Shown one piece after another: positions 9,756-20,974 of a stretch of DNA of 64,000 nt. A program made the translations under genes and the position numbers. Under the pieces are notes generated by a model. It was given only the letters and a program-made list of their open reading frames with translations, made no database searches and had not been told where the DNA came from. The DNA is taken from the NCBI GenBank assembly GCA_023512345.1, contig JAILZT010000010.1, positions 1-64,000 on the forward strand. The letters run 5' to 3'. This DNA comes from Paenibacillus sp. Its GTDB lineage: Bacteria; Bacillota; Bacilli; Paenibacillales; Paenibacillaceae. Each line of letters begins with the position of its first letter. Within the stretch, counting starts at the first letter, position 1.

Positions 9756-11146
9756 TTATTAGAACGCTGGAAGATATCGCAATCATGTGCGAGGGAGAAT
9801 TGCTTACTCCCGAAGCCTCGGATATTAAGATAAAGGGTGTTGTAACAGACTCTCGTAAAATCACCATGGATTGCCTTTTTGTTCCACTAAGCGGTGAGAA
9901 CTTTGAGGGTCATCATTTTGGTCCAGCCGCACTAGCGGCAGGTGCCGCAGGTATACTGTGGCAGCGCGATAAAGGCCCGGCTCCGGAAGGGGCTGTAATT
10001 GCAGTTGAGGATACCTTAATAGCACTGCAAAAGCTGGCCTCATCCTATTTAAGTCAAGTTGCTCCTCAAGTGGTTGCCATAACAGGAAGCAACGGTAAGA
10101 CCACAACGAAGGATATCGTTACCTCTCTTCTAGAGACTCAGTTCAAGGTTCATAAGACTCAAGGTAATTTTAATAATCATATCGGGTTGCCTCTAACCCT
10201 CCTGTCGATGAGTGAGGGAACAGAGATTGCGGTTCTTGAGATGGGCATGAGTTCCCGTGGGGAAATTGCTTTGCTCTCCGCATTGGGAAATCCAGATGTC
10301 GCAATTATTACCAATGTTGGAGAATCCCATTTACTGCAGCTAGGTTCTCGCAAAGAGATTGCCCGTGCAAAACTGGAAATTACCGAAGGGCTTAAGGCTG
10401 AGGGGTTGTTAATCTTTAATGGAGATGAGCCGCTGCTTGCAGAGGTTTTGAACGAGGGGAACTTGCCTGTTCCGTCAGGTATGAAGACCTTCCGTTTCGG
10501 AATTCACTCGGATAACAACGATTATCCAACGGGGATAATGACACATACCGGCGGTATGACATTTACATCGCATAGTTATGAGGACCACGCATTCACCTTG
10601 CCACTTCCCGGCAGGCATAACGTCATTAACACGCTAGCCGCATTAGCGGTAGCTCGTCATTATGGAATCAGCGAAGAGAATATTGATATTGGTCTTCGTA
10701 ATCTCAAGCTGACAGGAATGCGTATTGAAGTGATAACTACCCCCTCTGGGATGACACTTCTGAACGATGCATATAACGCCAGCCCAACTTCGATGAAAGC
10801 GGCTATTGATGTGCTGCAGTCGATGAAAGGCAGTGGTATGAAAATTGCAGTACTCGGGGACATGCTGGAACTAGGACCTGAAGAGACGATGTTTCATGAG
10901 GAGATTGGTTCCTACCTCGATCCCCAAAAAACGGATCTTATTTTTACTTATGGCAATTTGTCTGTACATTTGGCTCAGGCTGCAGCGAAGAATTTCGGCA
11001 GTGAGCGGGTATTCTCTTTTACGGATAAATCAGAACTAATGACTCATCTGAATTCAAAATGCAATCCAAAGGATATCATACTGTTCAAGGCATCCCGAGG
11101 CATGCGTATGGAGGAAGTACTCCAGAGCTTGATTGCTCATGAGTAA
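9752..11146 (+). CDS. murF: UDP-N-acetylmuramoyl-tripeptide--D-Ala-D-Ala ligase
   Basis: AITGSNGKTTTKD; overlaps the murE end. Confidence 0.95.
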   Translation: MIIRTLEDIAIMCEGELLTPEASDIKIKGVVTDSRKITMDCLFVPLSGENFEGHHFGPAALAAGAAGILWQRDKGPAPEGAVIAVEDTLIALQKLASSYLSQVAPQVVAITGSNGKTTTKDIVTSLLETQFKVHKTQGNFNNHIGLPLTLLSMSEGTEIAVLEMGMSSRGEIALLSALGNPDVAIITNVGESHLLQLGSRKEIARAKLEITEGLKAEGLLIFNGDEPLLAEVLNEGNLPVPSGMKTFRFGIHSDNNDYPTGIMTHTGGMTFTSHSYEDHAFTLPLPGRHNVINTLAALAVARHYGISEENIDIGLRNLKLTGMRIEVITTPSGMTLLNDAYNASPTSMKAAIDVLQSMKGSGMKIAVLGDMLELGPEETMFHEEIGSYLDPQKTDLIFTYGNLSVHLAQAAAKNFGSERVFSFTDKSELMTHLNSKCNPKDIILFKASRGMRMEEVLQSLIAHE

Positions 11147-11176
11147 TACAACAAATCGATTGGAGGGGGTGAACCC

Positions 11177-12142
11177 ATGGATTATCAACTATTGCTATTA
11201 ACTATCGCTGTTTCCTTTATCCTTGCGGTCATTGCCGCTCCGCTATTCATTCCTTTGCTCCGCAGAATGAAGTTCGGACAGCAGGTACGCGATGATGGGC
11301 CTCAAAGCCATTTGAAGAAAGCCGGAACGCCAACGATGGGCGGTATAGTGATTATCGTGGCTTTCACGTTATCATATTTGAAATTTTCTGTCGTTAATTC
11401 GGATTTTTATGTGCTCCTGGTAGCCACACTCGGTTACGGTTTGATCGGATTTTTGGATGATTATATCAAAATCGTGTTCAAGCGTTCGCTAGGGCTTACA
11501 CCTCGGCAGAAGCTGTTTGGCCAGTTACTTGTAGGAGCTGTACTGTGTGCTCTGCTAATCTCAGCCGGACATAATACAGCCATCAGCATCCCGGGTACAT
11601 CCATCAGCTTTGACTGGACAGGATGGTTCTACTATCCATTCATCATCATTATGATGATGGCCATTACGAATGCGGTCAATTTTACCGATGGTTTAGACGG
11701 TTTATTATCAGGTGTGAGCGCTATTGCTTTGGCTGCTTTTGCAGTAGTGGCGATGCAGGCGACCTCCATTGCAGCAGGAGTATGTGCAGCTGCTATGATT
11801 GGTGCAGTTTTGGGCTTTCTCGTGTTCAACGCATATCCCGCCAAAGTATTTATGGGGGACACCGGTTCATTCGGGATTGGCGGCGCGATTGGTGCCATTG
11901 CTATTGTGACTAAGAGTGAGCTGCTTTTTCTGGTCATAGGTGGTGTCTTTGTTGTTGAAATGCTGTCAGTTGTTATACAGGTGGTCTCGTTTAAGACCCG
12001 TGGAAAACGCATATTTAAAATGAGCCCGATACACCACCATTTTGAGCTTAGCGGTTGGTCGGAATGGCGGGTCGTTATTTCTTTTTGGGCCGTTAGCTTA
12101 GTGCTGGCCGGTTTAGGACTATATATCAGCAAGGGGTTGTAG
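11177..12142 (+). CDS. mraY: Phospho-N-acetylmuramoyl-pentapeptide transferase
   Basis: Multi-TM; TPTMGG, FLDDYIK, NFTDGLDGL, MSPIHHHFEL. Confidence 0.97.
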   Translation: MDYQLLLLTIAVSFILAVIAAPLFIPLLRRMKFGQQVRDDGPQSHLKKAGTPTMGGIVIIVAFTLSYLKFSVVNSDFYVLLVATLGYGLIGFLDDYIKIVFKRSLGLTPRQKLFGQLLVGAVLCALLISAGHNTAISIPGTSISFDWTGWFYYPFIIIMMMAITNAVNFTDGLDGLLSGVSAIALAAFAVVAMQATSIAAGVCAAAMIGAVLGFLVFNAYPAKVFMGDTGSFGIGGAIGAIAIVTKSELLFLVIGGVFVVEMLSVVIQVVSFKTRGKRIFKMSPIHHHFELSGWSEWRVVISFWAVSLVLAGLGLYISKGL

Positions 12143-12146
12143 TGAA

Positions 12147-13568
12147 ATGAAACATCCAGATATGTACCGCGGCCAGGAGGTCGTCGTTCTTGGTCTTGCC
12201 AAGAGCGGTGTCCAGGTCGCAAAGGTACTCCATGAACGTGGTGCAATTGTCACAGTTAATGATAAAAAAGAAAGAGACCAAAGTCCCGAAGCATCCGAAC
12301 TGGAGGCTTTGGGAATTTCTGTTATATGCGGTGGGCATCCAGAGGGACTGATTCATGAGGGGGTAGCTCTTATTGTCAAAAACCCCGGAATTCCTTATTC
12401 CGTTCCCCCTATCCAGAAGGCAATTCAGCTAGGTATTGAAATTGTGACTGAGGTAGAGGTAGCTTATCGCCTTTGTGCCGCTCCTATTATCGGTATTACC
12501 GGGTCTAACGGTAAAACAACAACAACGACCTGGGTAGGAGAGATGCTTGCCGCTGCAGGAATGAATCCAATCGTAGCTGGGAATATCGGTACACCGCTCT
12601 GTCAGGCGGCACAGGAAGCCACTGAGGATAACTGGATGGTAGTTGAGCTCAGCAGCTTTCAACTGAAGGGGACGGAGTCTTTCCGCCCCAAGATCGGCTG
12701 CCTGCTGAATATTGCTGAGACACATTTAGACTATCATGGCGGCATGGAGGATTATGTCGAATCCAAGGCGATGCTTTTCGCGAACCAATTAGAGAGCGAT
12801 ACCGCTGTTCTGAACTGGGATGACCCCTTTTGCCGGGAGCTGGTACCTTATGTAAAAGGGAAGCTTCTACCTTTCTCGATGACAGAAGAGCTGGTTCAGG
12901 GTGTCTATGTAAGTCCTTCGTTTGTTCCCGATCAAGAGGATAACTTGAAGCGTCATATTGTTTATCGTGATGTTGAAGGGAACCGGACCGGAGTTGTTAA
13001 TATCGATTCTATCGGACTTCCTGGACGATTCAATATTGAAAATGCACTGGCTGCAATCGCAATCGCAATTGCAGCAGGGGCCGATCCCTATTCGCTGGAG
13101 GAAGTATTGTCGTCCTTTCGCGGTGTAGAACACCGGTTGGAGTATGTTACGACCACAGGTGGAGCGACTTATTACAATAACTCCAAGGCCACAAATTCCA
13201 AAGCAACCTCAATGGCATTAGCTTCATTCCGGCAGCCTGTTGTACTAATCGCAGGAGGATTAGACCGTGGTTCTGACTATATGGAGCTGCTGCCTGTCTT
13301 GAACGGCCGGGTTAAGGCTCTGATAGCCATCGGGGAAACAAAGGACAAGCTGGCTCATGTAGCTGAACTGGCAGGATTAAAGCACATTGTAACCGTCGAT
13401 AATGGGGATAGCGCCGCCGCCGTGCTGCAAGCTGCAGTGCGGGAGGCTTCCGCTTTAGCGGAAGAAGGAGATGTTGTTCTCCTGTCTCCCGCCTGTGCAA
13501 GCTGGGACATGTTTACATCCTATGAAGAGCGCGGGCGTATTTTTAAAGAGGCGGTGCATAACCTTTAA
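12147..13568 (+). CDS. murD: UDP-N-acetylmuramoylalanine--D-glutamate ligase
   Basis: GITGSNGKTTTTTWVGEML; LSPACASWDMFTSYEERG. Confidence 0.96.
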   Translation: MKHPDMYRGQEVVVLGLAKSGVQVAKVLHERGAIVTVNDKKERDQSPEASELEALGISVICGGHPEGLIHEGVALIVKNPGIPYSVPPIQKAIQLGIEIVTEVEVAYRLCAAPIIGITGSNGKTTTTTWVGEMLAAAGMNPIVAGNIGTPLCQAAQEATEDNWMVVELSSFQLKGTESFRPKIGCLLNIAETHLDYHGGMEDYVESKAMLFANQLESDTAVLNWDDPFCRELVPYVKGKLLPFSMTEELVQGVYVSPSFVPDQEDNLKRHIVYRDVEGNRTGVVNIDSIGLPGRFNIENALAAIAIAIAAGADPYSLEEVLSSFRGVEHRLEYVTTTGGATYYNNSKATNSKATSMALASFRQPVVLIAGGLDRGSDYMELLPVLNGRVKALIAIGETKDKLAHVAELAGLKHIVTVDNGDSAAAVLQAAVREASALAEEGDVVLLSPACASWDMFTSYEERGRIFKEAVHNL

Positions 13569-13617
13569 GTAGGGGGGCGGATAAGCCCCTACTACGGATG
13601 CAAGAGGTGTGCTCCTA

Positions 13618-14715
13618 ATGAATAAATCTCGTCCTGCGCCGGATATTTGGCTGCTGATCCCTATTCTATCTTTGCTGGCTATCGGCATGGTAATGGTATA
13701 CAGCGCCGGATCTGTATTGGGTTTCCGCAATTATGGGGATTCATTTTATTTTGTTAAAAGACAGCTTCTGTTTGCTGGATTCGGTCTGGTCGCCATGTAC
13801 ATCACAGCCAATACGGATTATCGAGTCTTGAAGCGTTTTGCCAAAACAGGATTAATTCTATGTTTCATCCTGTTGATCATGGTTCTTATCCCTGGTATTG
13901 GAGTAGTGCGTGGGGGGGCTCGCAGTTGGCTGGGTATCAGTTCTTTCGGGATTCAGCCCTCTGAGTTCATGAAAATGGGGATGATTCTGTACCTCGCCAA
14001 TTGGTTGGGGCGTGACGATTATGATATTTCCTCTTTCACAAGGGGACTCCTGCCGCCGCTCGCACTCATTGGATCGGCTTTTGGGCTCATTATGCTCCAG
14101 CCTGATCTGGGCACAGGTACAGTCATGATGGGAGCCGCCTTGATGATGGTCTATACGGCTGGGGCGAAAATCAAACATTTAATGTCACTTGGTATTGCAG
14201 GAATCGCCGGTTTTATCGTGTTGATTGCCACCGCACCTTATCGGCTGCAGCGGATTACAGCCTTTCTTGATCCTTGGTCTGACCCGCTGGGCGCAGGGTA
14301 TCAGATTATCCAGTCGCTGTATGCCATTGGCCCGGGAGGTCTGGGTGGGCTTGGCCTTGGCATGAGTCGCCAGAAATACAGTTATGTACCTGAGCCGCAG
14401 ACGGACTTTATTTTTTCTATTTTGGCTGAGGAACTGGGTTTTATCGGCGGTTTGGCAGTTCTAGCACTGTTTCTAATTATCGTCTGGCGGGGCATGAAGG
14501 TAGCGATGAGCCTTCCAGATCGCTTCGGAAGTTACTTAGCCGTAGGAATCGTCTGTATGGTCGCTGTTCAGGTTGTTATCAACATTGGCGTAGTTATCGG
14601 TATGATGCCTGTAACGGGCATTACGCTCCCGCTGATTAGCTATGGCGGCTCATCACTGACCCTAATGCTAACTGCACTTGGAATTTTATTGAACTTATCC
14701 CGTTATGTGAGGTGA
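13618..14715 (+). CDS. spoVE: SEDS glycosyltransferase SpoVE/FtsW
   Basis: Polytopic; QPDLGTGTVMMG, PEPQTDFIFSILAEELG, PLISYGGSS. Confidence 0.9.
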   Translation: MNKSRPAPDIWLLIPILSLLAIGMVMVYSAGSVLGFRNYGDSFYFVKRQLLFAGFGLVAMYITANTDYRVLKRFAKTGLILCFILLIMVLIPGIGVVRGGARSWLGISSFGIQPSEFMKMGMILYLANWLGRDDYDISSFTRGLLPPLALIGSAFGLIMLQPDLGTGTVMMGAALMMVYTAGAKIKHLMSLGIAGIAGFIVLIATAPYRLQRITAFLDPWSDPLGAGYQIIQSLYAIGPGGLGGLGLGMSRQKYSYVPEPQTDFIFSILAEELGFIGGLAVLALFLIIVWRGMKVAMSLPDRFGSYLAVGIVCMVAVQVVINIGVVIGMMPVTGITLPLISYGGSSLTLMLTALGILLNLSRYVR

Positions 14716-14720
14716 AAGAC

Positions 14721-15833
14721 ATGCGTGTCGTATTAAGCGGCGGAGGAACAGGTGGCCATATTTATCCTGCGGTCGCTGTAGCAAGGCAGTTGGAAGCAGA
14801 GGAGGAAAATACGGAGATCCTCTACATCGGGGGTACGAGAGGACTTGAGAGCAAGCTTGTTCCCCAAGAAAAAATCTCTTTTAAAGCTATCGACATCACC
14901 GGTTTTAGACGCAAGCTTTCCTTGGACAATGTGAAGACGGTTATTCGTTTTCTAAAAGGCGTTAAGGCTTCCAAGGAAATGCTTCGGGAGTTTAAACCCG
15001 ATGTTGTTATTGGAACTGGAGGATATGTATGCGGCCCGGTCGTATATGCAGCTTCCAAGCTGGGAATTCCTACCTTAATTCATGAGCAGAATGCTATTCC
15101 AGGACTGACTAATAAGTTTTTAAGCCGCTATGCAGATGTTGTAGCTGTAAGCTTTGCAGGAACGGAGTCCTCATTCCCGGGGAGTAAAAGAGTGATTTAT
15201 ACGGGCAATCCCCGTGCGACTACAGTAACAAAAGCGAACCCGCAACGGGGTTATGCTTCTCTAGGGATCTCCGAAGGCAGCACCGTGGTTCTGGTAGTTG
15301 GCGGAAGCCGGGGAGCTAAGGCTATAAATCAGGCTATGATTGAAATGGCTCCTTTTGTGGGTAAGGGTAATGGAGTTCATTATGTATATGTTACAGGCGA
15401 GCCATATTTTGAAGAGACCCGCAAGGTTTTGCGTCAAAAGCTGGGTGGAATGCCTAATGGATTGCATGTCCTTCCATACATCCATAATATGCCGGAAGTT
15501 CTGGCGTGCACCTCTTTGATTGTAAATCGAGCAGGGGCCTCCTTTATAGCTGAGATTACAGCGCTTGGGATACCCTCTATCTTGATTCCTTCCCCTAACG
15601 TAACGAACAACCACCAAGAAGCTAATGCTAGGCAATTGGAAGGCGAAGGTGCTGCCGTTGTCATATTGGAAAAGGATCTATCAGGGAAGGCTTTACACGG
15701 TGCTGTTCAAAGTATTATCGGAAATGAAGACTTGCGTCAAAGGATGTCCGAAAACTCTCTGCGGCTCGGAAAAAGGGATTCTGCTGGAGTAATTACGAAT
15801 GAACTTCGAAGGCTTATCAGTAAAAAGAAGTAA
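14721..15833 (+). CDS. murG: UDP-N-acetylglucosamine transferase MurG
   Basis: LSGGGTGGHIYPAVAVA; HEQNAIPGLTNK; start refined to MRVVLS. Confidence 0.95.
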   Translation: MRVVLSGGGTGGHIYPAVAVARQLEAEEENTEILYIGGTRGLESKLVPQEKISFKAIDITGFRRKLSLDNVKTVIRFLKGVKASKEMLREFKPDVVIGTGGYVCGPVVYAASKLGIPTLIHEQNAIPGLTNKFLSRYADVVAVSFAGTESSFPGSKRVIYTGNPRATTVTKANPQRGYASLGISEGSTVVLVVGGSRGAKAINQAMIEMAPFVGKGNGVHYVYVTGEPYFEETRKVLRQKLGGMPNGLHVLPYIHNMPEVLACTSLIVNRAGASFIAEITALGIPSILIPSPNVTNNHQEANARQLEGEGAAVVILEKDLSGKALHGAVQSIIGNEDLRQRMSENSLRLGKRDSAGVITNELRRLISKKK

Positions 15834-16054
15834 CCGTTGATGTAATGTGTACTTTTTAAGAGTAGTTGTTAATAGGCTATGGCTGTCACACTCCTGAGGG
15901 TTTTGACATAGGATAATCCTATAATCGTGACAATCACCCAGAGACTTCTGGTATGGAATGGGATGAACAGGCGACAGTCCCCTATGGACCCACGCCCTGA
16001 TCCTGATACCGTAAGTGTATGTGGTGGGTGAGCGGTAAACTCGGGGGTGATACA

Positions 16055-17335
16055 TTGGACAAATTGGTGATTGAGGGTGGAAATCCCCTGTCAGGCACCA
16101 TTCGCATCCATGGAGCAAAAAATGCGGCGTTGCCGATTTTAGCAGCAAGCCTGCTTGCCGAAGGAGTTCACTCACTGCACAACGTGCCGAAGCTGCTGGA
16201 TATTCAGACCATGCTGGATATCTTAGGACGGCTAGGCTGCAGGGGTGTGCATGAGGAGGACACGGTGACGATTGACACGTCGTTAGTGAGCACCTCTCAT
16301 GTTCCTGAAGATTTGATGCGACAGATGAGATCTTCTATCTTTTTAATGGGGCCTCTATTATCCAGGTTTGGTGAGGTGACGATTTATCAGCCTGGCGGTT
16401 GTGCGATCGGGGAACGCAAAATCGATCTTCACTTACAGGGTTTACAGGCTCTTGGTGCAGAGGTCGTGGAAAGCAACGGTCGAGTGTTCTGCCGTGCGGG
16501 AAGATTAAAGGGTAATGATATCCACCTTGACTATCCAAGTGTAGGGGCAACGGAGAATATTATGATGGCTGCCGCCAAGGCAGAAGGAACCACAACGATT
16601 ACGGGTGCTGCAAGAGAGCCAGAGATTCAGGATCTTCAGAATTTTCTGAACAAGATGGGAGCCCACATCATTGGGGCAGGAACAGATACCATTACCATTC
16701 AAGGCGTCGAAAAGCTAACCCCCTGTGTGTATGAGGTTATTCCTGACCGGATTGTAGCTGGAACTGTCATGATTGCTGCTGCGGCTACTCGAGGATCTGT
16801 TACCTTAACAGGAACAAATGCCGGTCATCTATCTTCACTGATTCATGTTCTGAGGCGTGCTGGTGTTCAAATCACAGTTTGCAATGATATAATTAATATT
16901 AGCTGTTTGGGGCGGCCAAAAGCCGTTGAGAGAGTTATAACCTCTCCATACCCCTCGTTTCCTACCGATTTACAGTCTCAGGTTATGGTTTTGCTATCGC
17001 TAGCCGATGGTTTTAGTGTGATTAAGGAGACGGTATTCGAAGGACGATTCAAGCACGTGGAGGAGATGGCCCGGATGGGTGCTGATATTTCCATAGATTT
17101 GAATCGTGCGTTTATTCGCGGCGTGCAAAGACTGTATGGTGCCACGGTAGAGGCTACGGATTTGCGTGCTGGAGCAGCGCTTGTTATCGCTGGACTCGCC
17201 GCCCAAGGTACAACAATTGTGGAGCAAGCCCATCATATTGATCGAGGATATGATGGCATCGAGAAGCTGTTTCAGAAGTTGGGCGCCCGCATTATTCGTA
17301 AAGTACCTGCACCGGGTCCCTTTGAAATATTATAG
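16055..17335 (+). CDS. murA: UDP-N-acetylglucosamine 1-carboxyvinyltransferase
   Basis: LDKLVIEGGNPLSGTIRIHGAKNAALPIL; probable TTG start at 16055 with GGGGTG upstream. Confidence 0.93.
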   Translation: MDKLVIEGGNPLSGTIRIHGAKNAALPILAASLLAEGVHSLHNVPKLLDIQTMLDILGRLGCRGVHEEDTVTIDTSLVSTSHVPEDLMRQMRSSIFLMGPLLSRFGEVTIYQPGGCAIGERKIDLHLQGLQALGAEVVESNGRVFCRAGRLKGNDIHLDYPSVGATENIMMAAAKAEGTTTITGAAREPEIQDLQNFLNKMGAHIIGAGTDTITIQGVEKLTPCVYEVIPDRIVAGTVMIAAAATRGSVTLTGTNAGHLSSLIHVLRRAGVQITVCNDIINISCLGRPKAVERVITSPYPSFPTDLQSQVMVLLSLADGFSVIKETVFEGRFKHVEEMARMGADISIDLNRAFIRGVQRLYGATVEATDLRAGAALVIAGLAAQGTTIVEQAHHIDRGYDGIEKLFQKLGARIIRKVPAPGPFEIL

Positions 17336-17463
17336 TGTTAAAGTTTATCCGGATTTTATCCGAATATAAGTAATGTAAAGCCGTTTCCTTGTGGCTAATT
17401 AATGATCCTGTCTTCTTGATGAAATCCAATAAGGAGACAGGGCCTTCTTACGGAGATATGAGA

Positions 17464-18219
17464 ATGCCAAAGACGCGTTTACCTCTTCTAAAAGAGGACA
17501 AGCCCAAGAAAAAAAAGAACCGTAAGCTTACGGTTATACTGGTTCTGCTCTTCATTGCGTTGCTTGCAGTGATATTTTTCCGCTCGTCCGTCAGCCGCAT
17601 TACGGAGATTAGCTTTGTAGGCAGCAAGTACTCTACACAACAGGAATTGCTCACCCAAAGCGGGCTAAGGATTGGAGGACAGTATTTCGCGGTCTCCAAA
17701 GGCTCTTTACAAGAGTTGATGATGGAAATGAAGACGATTCAGACAGCTACAGTGGATAAGAGTTTCCCAGGGTTAATTAAGGTTCAAATTGAGGAATATC
17801 CAGCGGTCGCTTACGAACTCGACCAACAGGGAAGCTTGAAGGCTATTCTGTCCAGTGGTGTGGCTGTACCCATCAATGAGACCGGCATTACGGTGGAGAA
17901 ACCAATATTGACTAACTGGAAGGCTTCAGACCCTTACAAAGCCAAGCTGTGTCAAACCCTTGGGAACATCCCTAATGAGCTTACGAGTGATATTTCTGAG
18001 ATTGTTCCGTCACCCACGCTCTCTTTCCCGGATCGGATTAAGATGTATACACGTTCTCACTTTGAGGTCATCACAGCCATTTCATTGCTTAAAGATAAAA
18101 TTGTTTATTTGAATCAGGTGATTGAAACCGAGCAGCCTGGCCTTATTAAAATGCTAGAAGCAGATTCATATGTTCCATTTTATACAGAAAGTGATATTGC
18201 GGATGACTTACAAGAGTAA
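17464..18219 (+). CDS. divIB: Cell division protein DivIB/FtsQ (POTRA)
   Basis: Basic N-terminus, TM, FVGSKYSTQQELLTQSGLRIGGQYF POTRA; between murA and ftsA. Start chosen by RBS spacing. Confidence 0.85.
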   Translation: MPKTRLPLLKEDKPKKKKNRKLTVILVLLFIALLAVIFFRSSVSRITEISFVGSKYSTQQELLTQSGLRIGGQYFAVSKGSLQELMMEMKTIQTATVDKSFPGLIKVQIEEYPAVAYELDQQGSLKAILSSGVAVPINETGITVEKPILTNWKASDPYKAKLCQTLGNIPNELTSDISEIVPSPTLSFPDRIKMYTRSHFEVITAISLLKDKIVYLNQVIETEQPGLIKMLEADSYVPFYTESDIADDLQE

Positions 18220-18384
18220 AAAGTCCCTACTAATACGGGTAAAAAAATGCTACAATCGGTTTTATGGGTAAGAAGTTTATATCCCTCTTTTTTCTATGGT
18301 TAGTACTCTATTAAAAACTAATAACAAGCAGTTAACAATTGAAGATTAAGCAACAATCTTCCAGCTAAAAAATTTGTTGAAAAA

Positions 18385-18413
18385 AGAGGGAAAGCATTCC
18401 TTATGTTGAATAT
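18385..18413 (+). promoter_or_regulatory. Candidate SigH-type promoter for ftsAZ
   Basis: AGAGGGAAA-N11-GTTGAATAT, close to RnAGGAwWW-N11/12-RnnGAATww. Confidence 0.45.
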
Positions 18414-18487
18414 GTACAAAGACGTTTCCCTTTCAGGGAAAAAATTCAAATCACTTATGATGATAAAAACAGGAGGTGCCATAGGGC

Positions 18488-19756
18488 TTGAGCAACAATG
18501 ACATCATTGTTAGTTTGGACATCGGTACATCCAAAGTTCGTGCAATTATTGGGGAAGTTACCAATGGAACCTTTAATATTATTGGCGTTGGATCTGCTAA
18601 TTCCGAAGGGATACGTAAAGGCGCGATTGTAGATATCGATCAAACTGTACAGTCTATCAAGAGTGCTGTAGATCATGCTGAGCAGATGGTCGGTATTCAA
18701 ATATCTGAGGTCTATGTGGGCATTTCCGGCAATCACATTGGTCTTCAATCCAGCCATGGTGTTGTGGCGGTACAGAACGAGGATCGTGAAATTGGCCAGG
18801 AGGATATTGAGCGCGTAATCAAGGCTGCGGAAGTGATCGCATTGCCACCAGAGCGCGAAGTTATCGATGTTGTAGCCAAGCAATATATTGTCGATGGTCT
18901 TGAAGGTATTCAGGACCCACGGGGTATGATCGGTGTTCGCTTGGAAGTTGAAGCTACGATTATTACCGGTGCAAAGACGCCAATACATAACCTGTTACGC
19001 TGTGTTGAGAAATCAGGATTAAAGGTTAAGGATCTTGTGCTGATGTCTCTTGGAGCAGGCGGGTTGGCGCTATCCAAAGATGAAAAATCAATGGGCGCTG
19101 TCCTGGTGGATATAGGTGCAGGTTCAACAACGATAGCTGTATATCAAGAAGGTTCTCTTACTGCGACCTCTACGATTCCGATCGGCGGGGAATTCGTTAC
19201 CAATGATATTGCTTACGGACTTCGGACATTAACTGATCAGGCAGAGAAGGTTAAATTGAAGTATGGTTGTTCCTGGATCGATGATGCGGCCTCGGATGTT
19301 ACATTTAAGGTACTTCGCATCGGAAGCAACGTCGAGAAGGAATTCAATCAGGAGGATCTTGCGGCTATTATTGAACCAAGAGTTCAAGAGATTTTCCACC
19401 TAATTTCTCAAGAAGTGAAACGACTTGGTTATACTGACCTTCCCGGAGGTTATATATTAACGGGTGGTACTGTATCCATGCCGGGAGTTCTAAAGGCCGC
19501 TCAGTCAGAGCTGTCCTCATCCGTACGTATAGCCGTCCCGGATTATATTGGTGTACGGGACCCGGGCTTTACAGGTGGGGTTGGCATACTGCATAACGTA
19601 GTCCGCAGTTTCAGAGGACGAGGTAACGTTAGCGGAGGTAACAGCAATAAGAAGCCAGCAAATCGGAGCAAACAAAGCTCAGCGCCAAGCCAGGGAACGG
19701 TGAAAAAACCGGGATTGGTGGATCGTCTAAAGGATATTTTCAGTGATTTCATATAA
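18488..19756 (+). CDS. ftsA: Cell division protein FtsA
   Basis: IIVSLDIGTSKVRAIIGE; VDIGAGSTTIAVY; precedes ftsZ. Confidence 0.96.
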   Translation: MSNNDIIVSLDIGTSKVRAIIGEVTNGTFNIIGVGSANSEGIRKGAIVDIDQTVQSIKSAVDHAEQMVGIQISEVYVGISGNHIGLQSSHGVVAVQNEDREIGQEDIERVIKAAEVIALPPEREVIDVVAKQYIVDGLEGIQDPRGMIGVRLEVEATIITGAKTPIHNLLRCVEKSGLKVKDLVLMSLGAGGLALSKDEKSMGAVLVDIGAGSTTIAVYQEGSLTATSTIPIGGEFVTNDIAYGLRTLTDQAEKVKLKYGCSWIDDAASDVTFKVLRIGSNVEKEFNQEDLAAIIEPRVQEIFHLISQEVKRLGYTDLPGGYILTGGTVSMPGVLKAAQSELSSSVRIAVPDYIGVRDPGFTGGVGILHNVVRSFRGRGNVSGGNSNKKPANRSKQSSAPSQGTVKKPGLVDRLKDIFSDFI

Positions 19757-19817
19757 GTGAAATTCCAGATAGACTTGGACTGGCCATCCGAGCACATTGA
19801 GGGGGAGATGGAATAAT

Positions 19818-20939
19818 ATGTTAGAATTCGATTTTGAAATGGAGAGCTTGGCGCAAATAAAAGTCATCGGCGTCGGCGGCGGAGGAAGTAATGCCGTCAA
19901 CCGGATGATTGAGAATGGCGTTCAGGGCGTAGAGTTCATCACGGTAAATACAGATGCCCAAGCGCTGCATATGGCCAAATCGGAGCATAAGCTGCAAATC
20001 GGGGACAAGCTAACCCGTGGGTTGGGCGCAGGTGCTAATCCTGAGGTTGGTAAGAAAGCGGCTGAAGAATCCCGTGATTTGATCTCAAATACCCTTAAAG
20101 GTGCAGATATGGTGTTTGTTACTGCCGGTATGGGTGGCGGTACCGGTACGGGTGCAGCTCCGGTTATCGCGGAGATTGCCAGAGAGTGTGGAGCGTTGAC
20201 GGTAGGTGTTGTAACCCGTCCGTTCACCTTTGAAGGCAGAAAGCGTTCTAACCAGGCTGAGCTGGGTATCGAAGCGTTGAAAGAGAAAGTAGATACGTTA
20301 ATCGTTATTCCAAATGACAGATTGCTAGAGATTGTAGATAAGAAGACTCCAATGCTGGAAGCCTTCCGTGAAGCAGATAATGTTCTGCGTCAGGCCGTTC
20401 AAGGTATATCTGATCTGATTGCCGTTCCTGGTCTGATCAACCTTGACTTTGCTGATGTGAAGACGATCATGACAGAGCGGGGATCTGCTCTTATGGGAAT
20501 CGGTATCGCAGCAGGTGAGAACCGTGCCTCTGAAGCAGCACGTAAAGCGATTATGAGCCCACTGCTTGAAACCTCTATTGAGGGTGCACGCGGTGTAATT
20601 ATGAATATTACAGGCGGTTCTAACCTATCCCTGTATGAAGTGAACGAGGCTGCTGAGATCGTTACCTCTGCTTCCGATCCTGATGTGAACATGATTTTTG
20701 GTGCTATTATCGAAGAATCGATGAAGGATGAAATTAAGGTTACGGTTATTGCAACTGGTTTTGACCATAAACCATCTCCATCAGCTGCACAGGTACGTCG
20801 TCCTGCAGCTTCTCCGAATGAGCCAGCTGCTGCCACTGACAAGAGCGCGAACTTGCGTCCATTTGGCAATCAGACTAGTTCAGATCAACTCGATATTCCT
20901 ACCTTTTTACGTAACCGCACCCGCGGCAATAATGAATAA
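19818..20939 (+). CDS. ftsZ: Cell division protein FtsZ
   Basis: [26 protein letters not shown], conserved C-terminal peptide DIPTFLRNR. Confidence 0.98.
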   Translation: MLEFDFEMESLAQIKVIGVGGGGSNAVNRMIENGVQGVEFITVNTDAQALHMAKSEHKLQIGDKLTRGLGAGANPEVGKKAAEESRDLISNTLKGADMVFVTAGMGGGTGTGAAPVIAEIARECGALTVGVVTRPFTFEGRKRSNQAELGIEALKEKVDTLIVIPNDRLLEIVDKKTPMLEAFREADNVLRQAVQGISDLIAVPGLINLDFADVKTIMTERGSALMGIGIAAGENRASEAARKAIMSPLLETSIEGARGVIMNITGGSNLSLYEVNEAAEIVTSASDPDVNMIFGAIIEESMKDEIKVTVIATGFDHKPSPSAAQVRRPAASPNEPAAATDKSANLRPFGNQTSSDQLDIPTFLRNRTRGNNE

Positions 20940-20974
20940 TAATTAATAGTTACGATAGACTATGAAGTCTATAA

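Noticed and set aside
11632-12246. 204-aa minus-strand ORF
   Set aside because: Antisense to mraY/murD in a conserved operon; no plausible domain and Ala/Thr/Ile-rich shadow composition.
15901-15925. Promoter TTGACA...TATAAT upstream of murA
   Set aside because: Spacing between the hexamers is about 11 bp, too short for SigA; the ATAGGATAATCCTAT near-palindrome is noted but unsupported.
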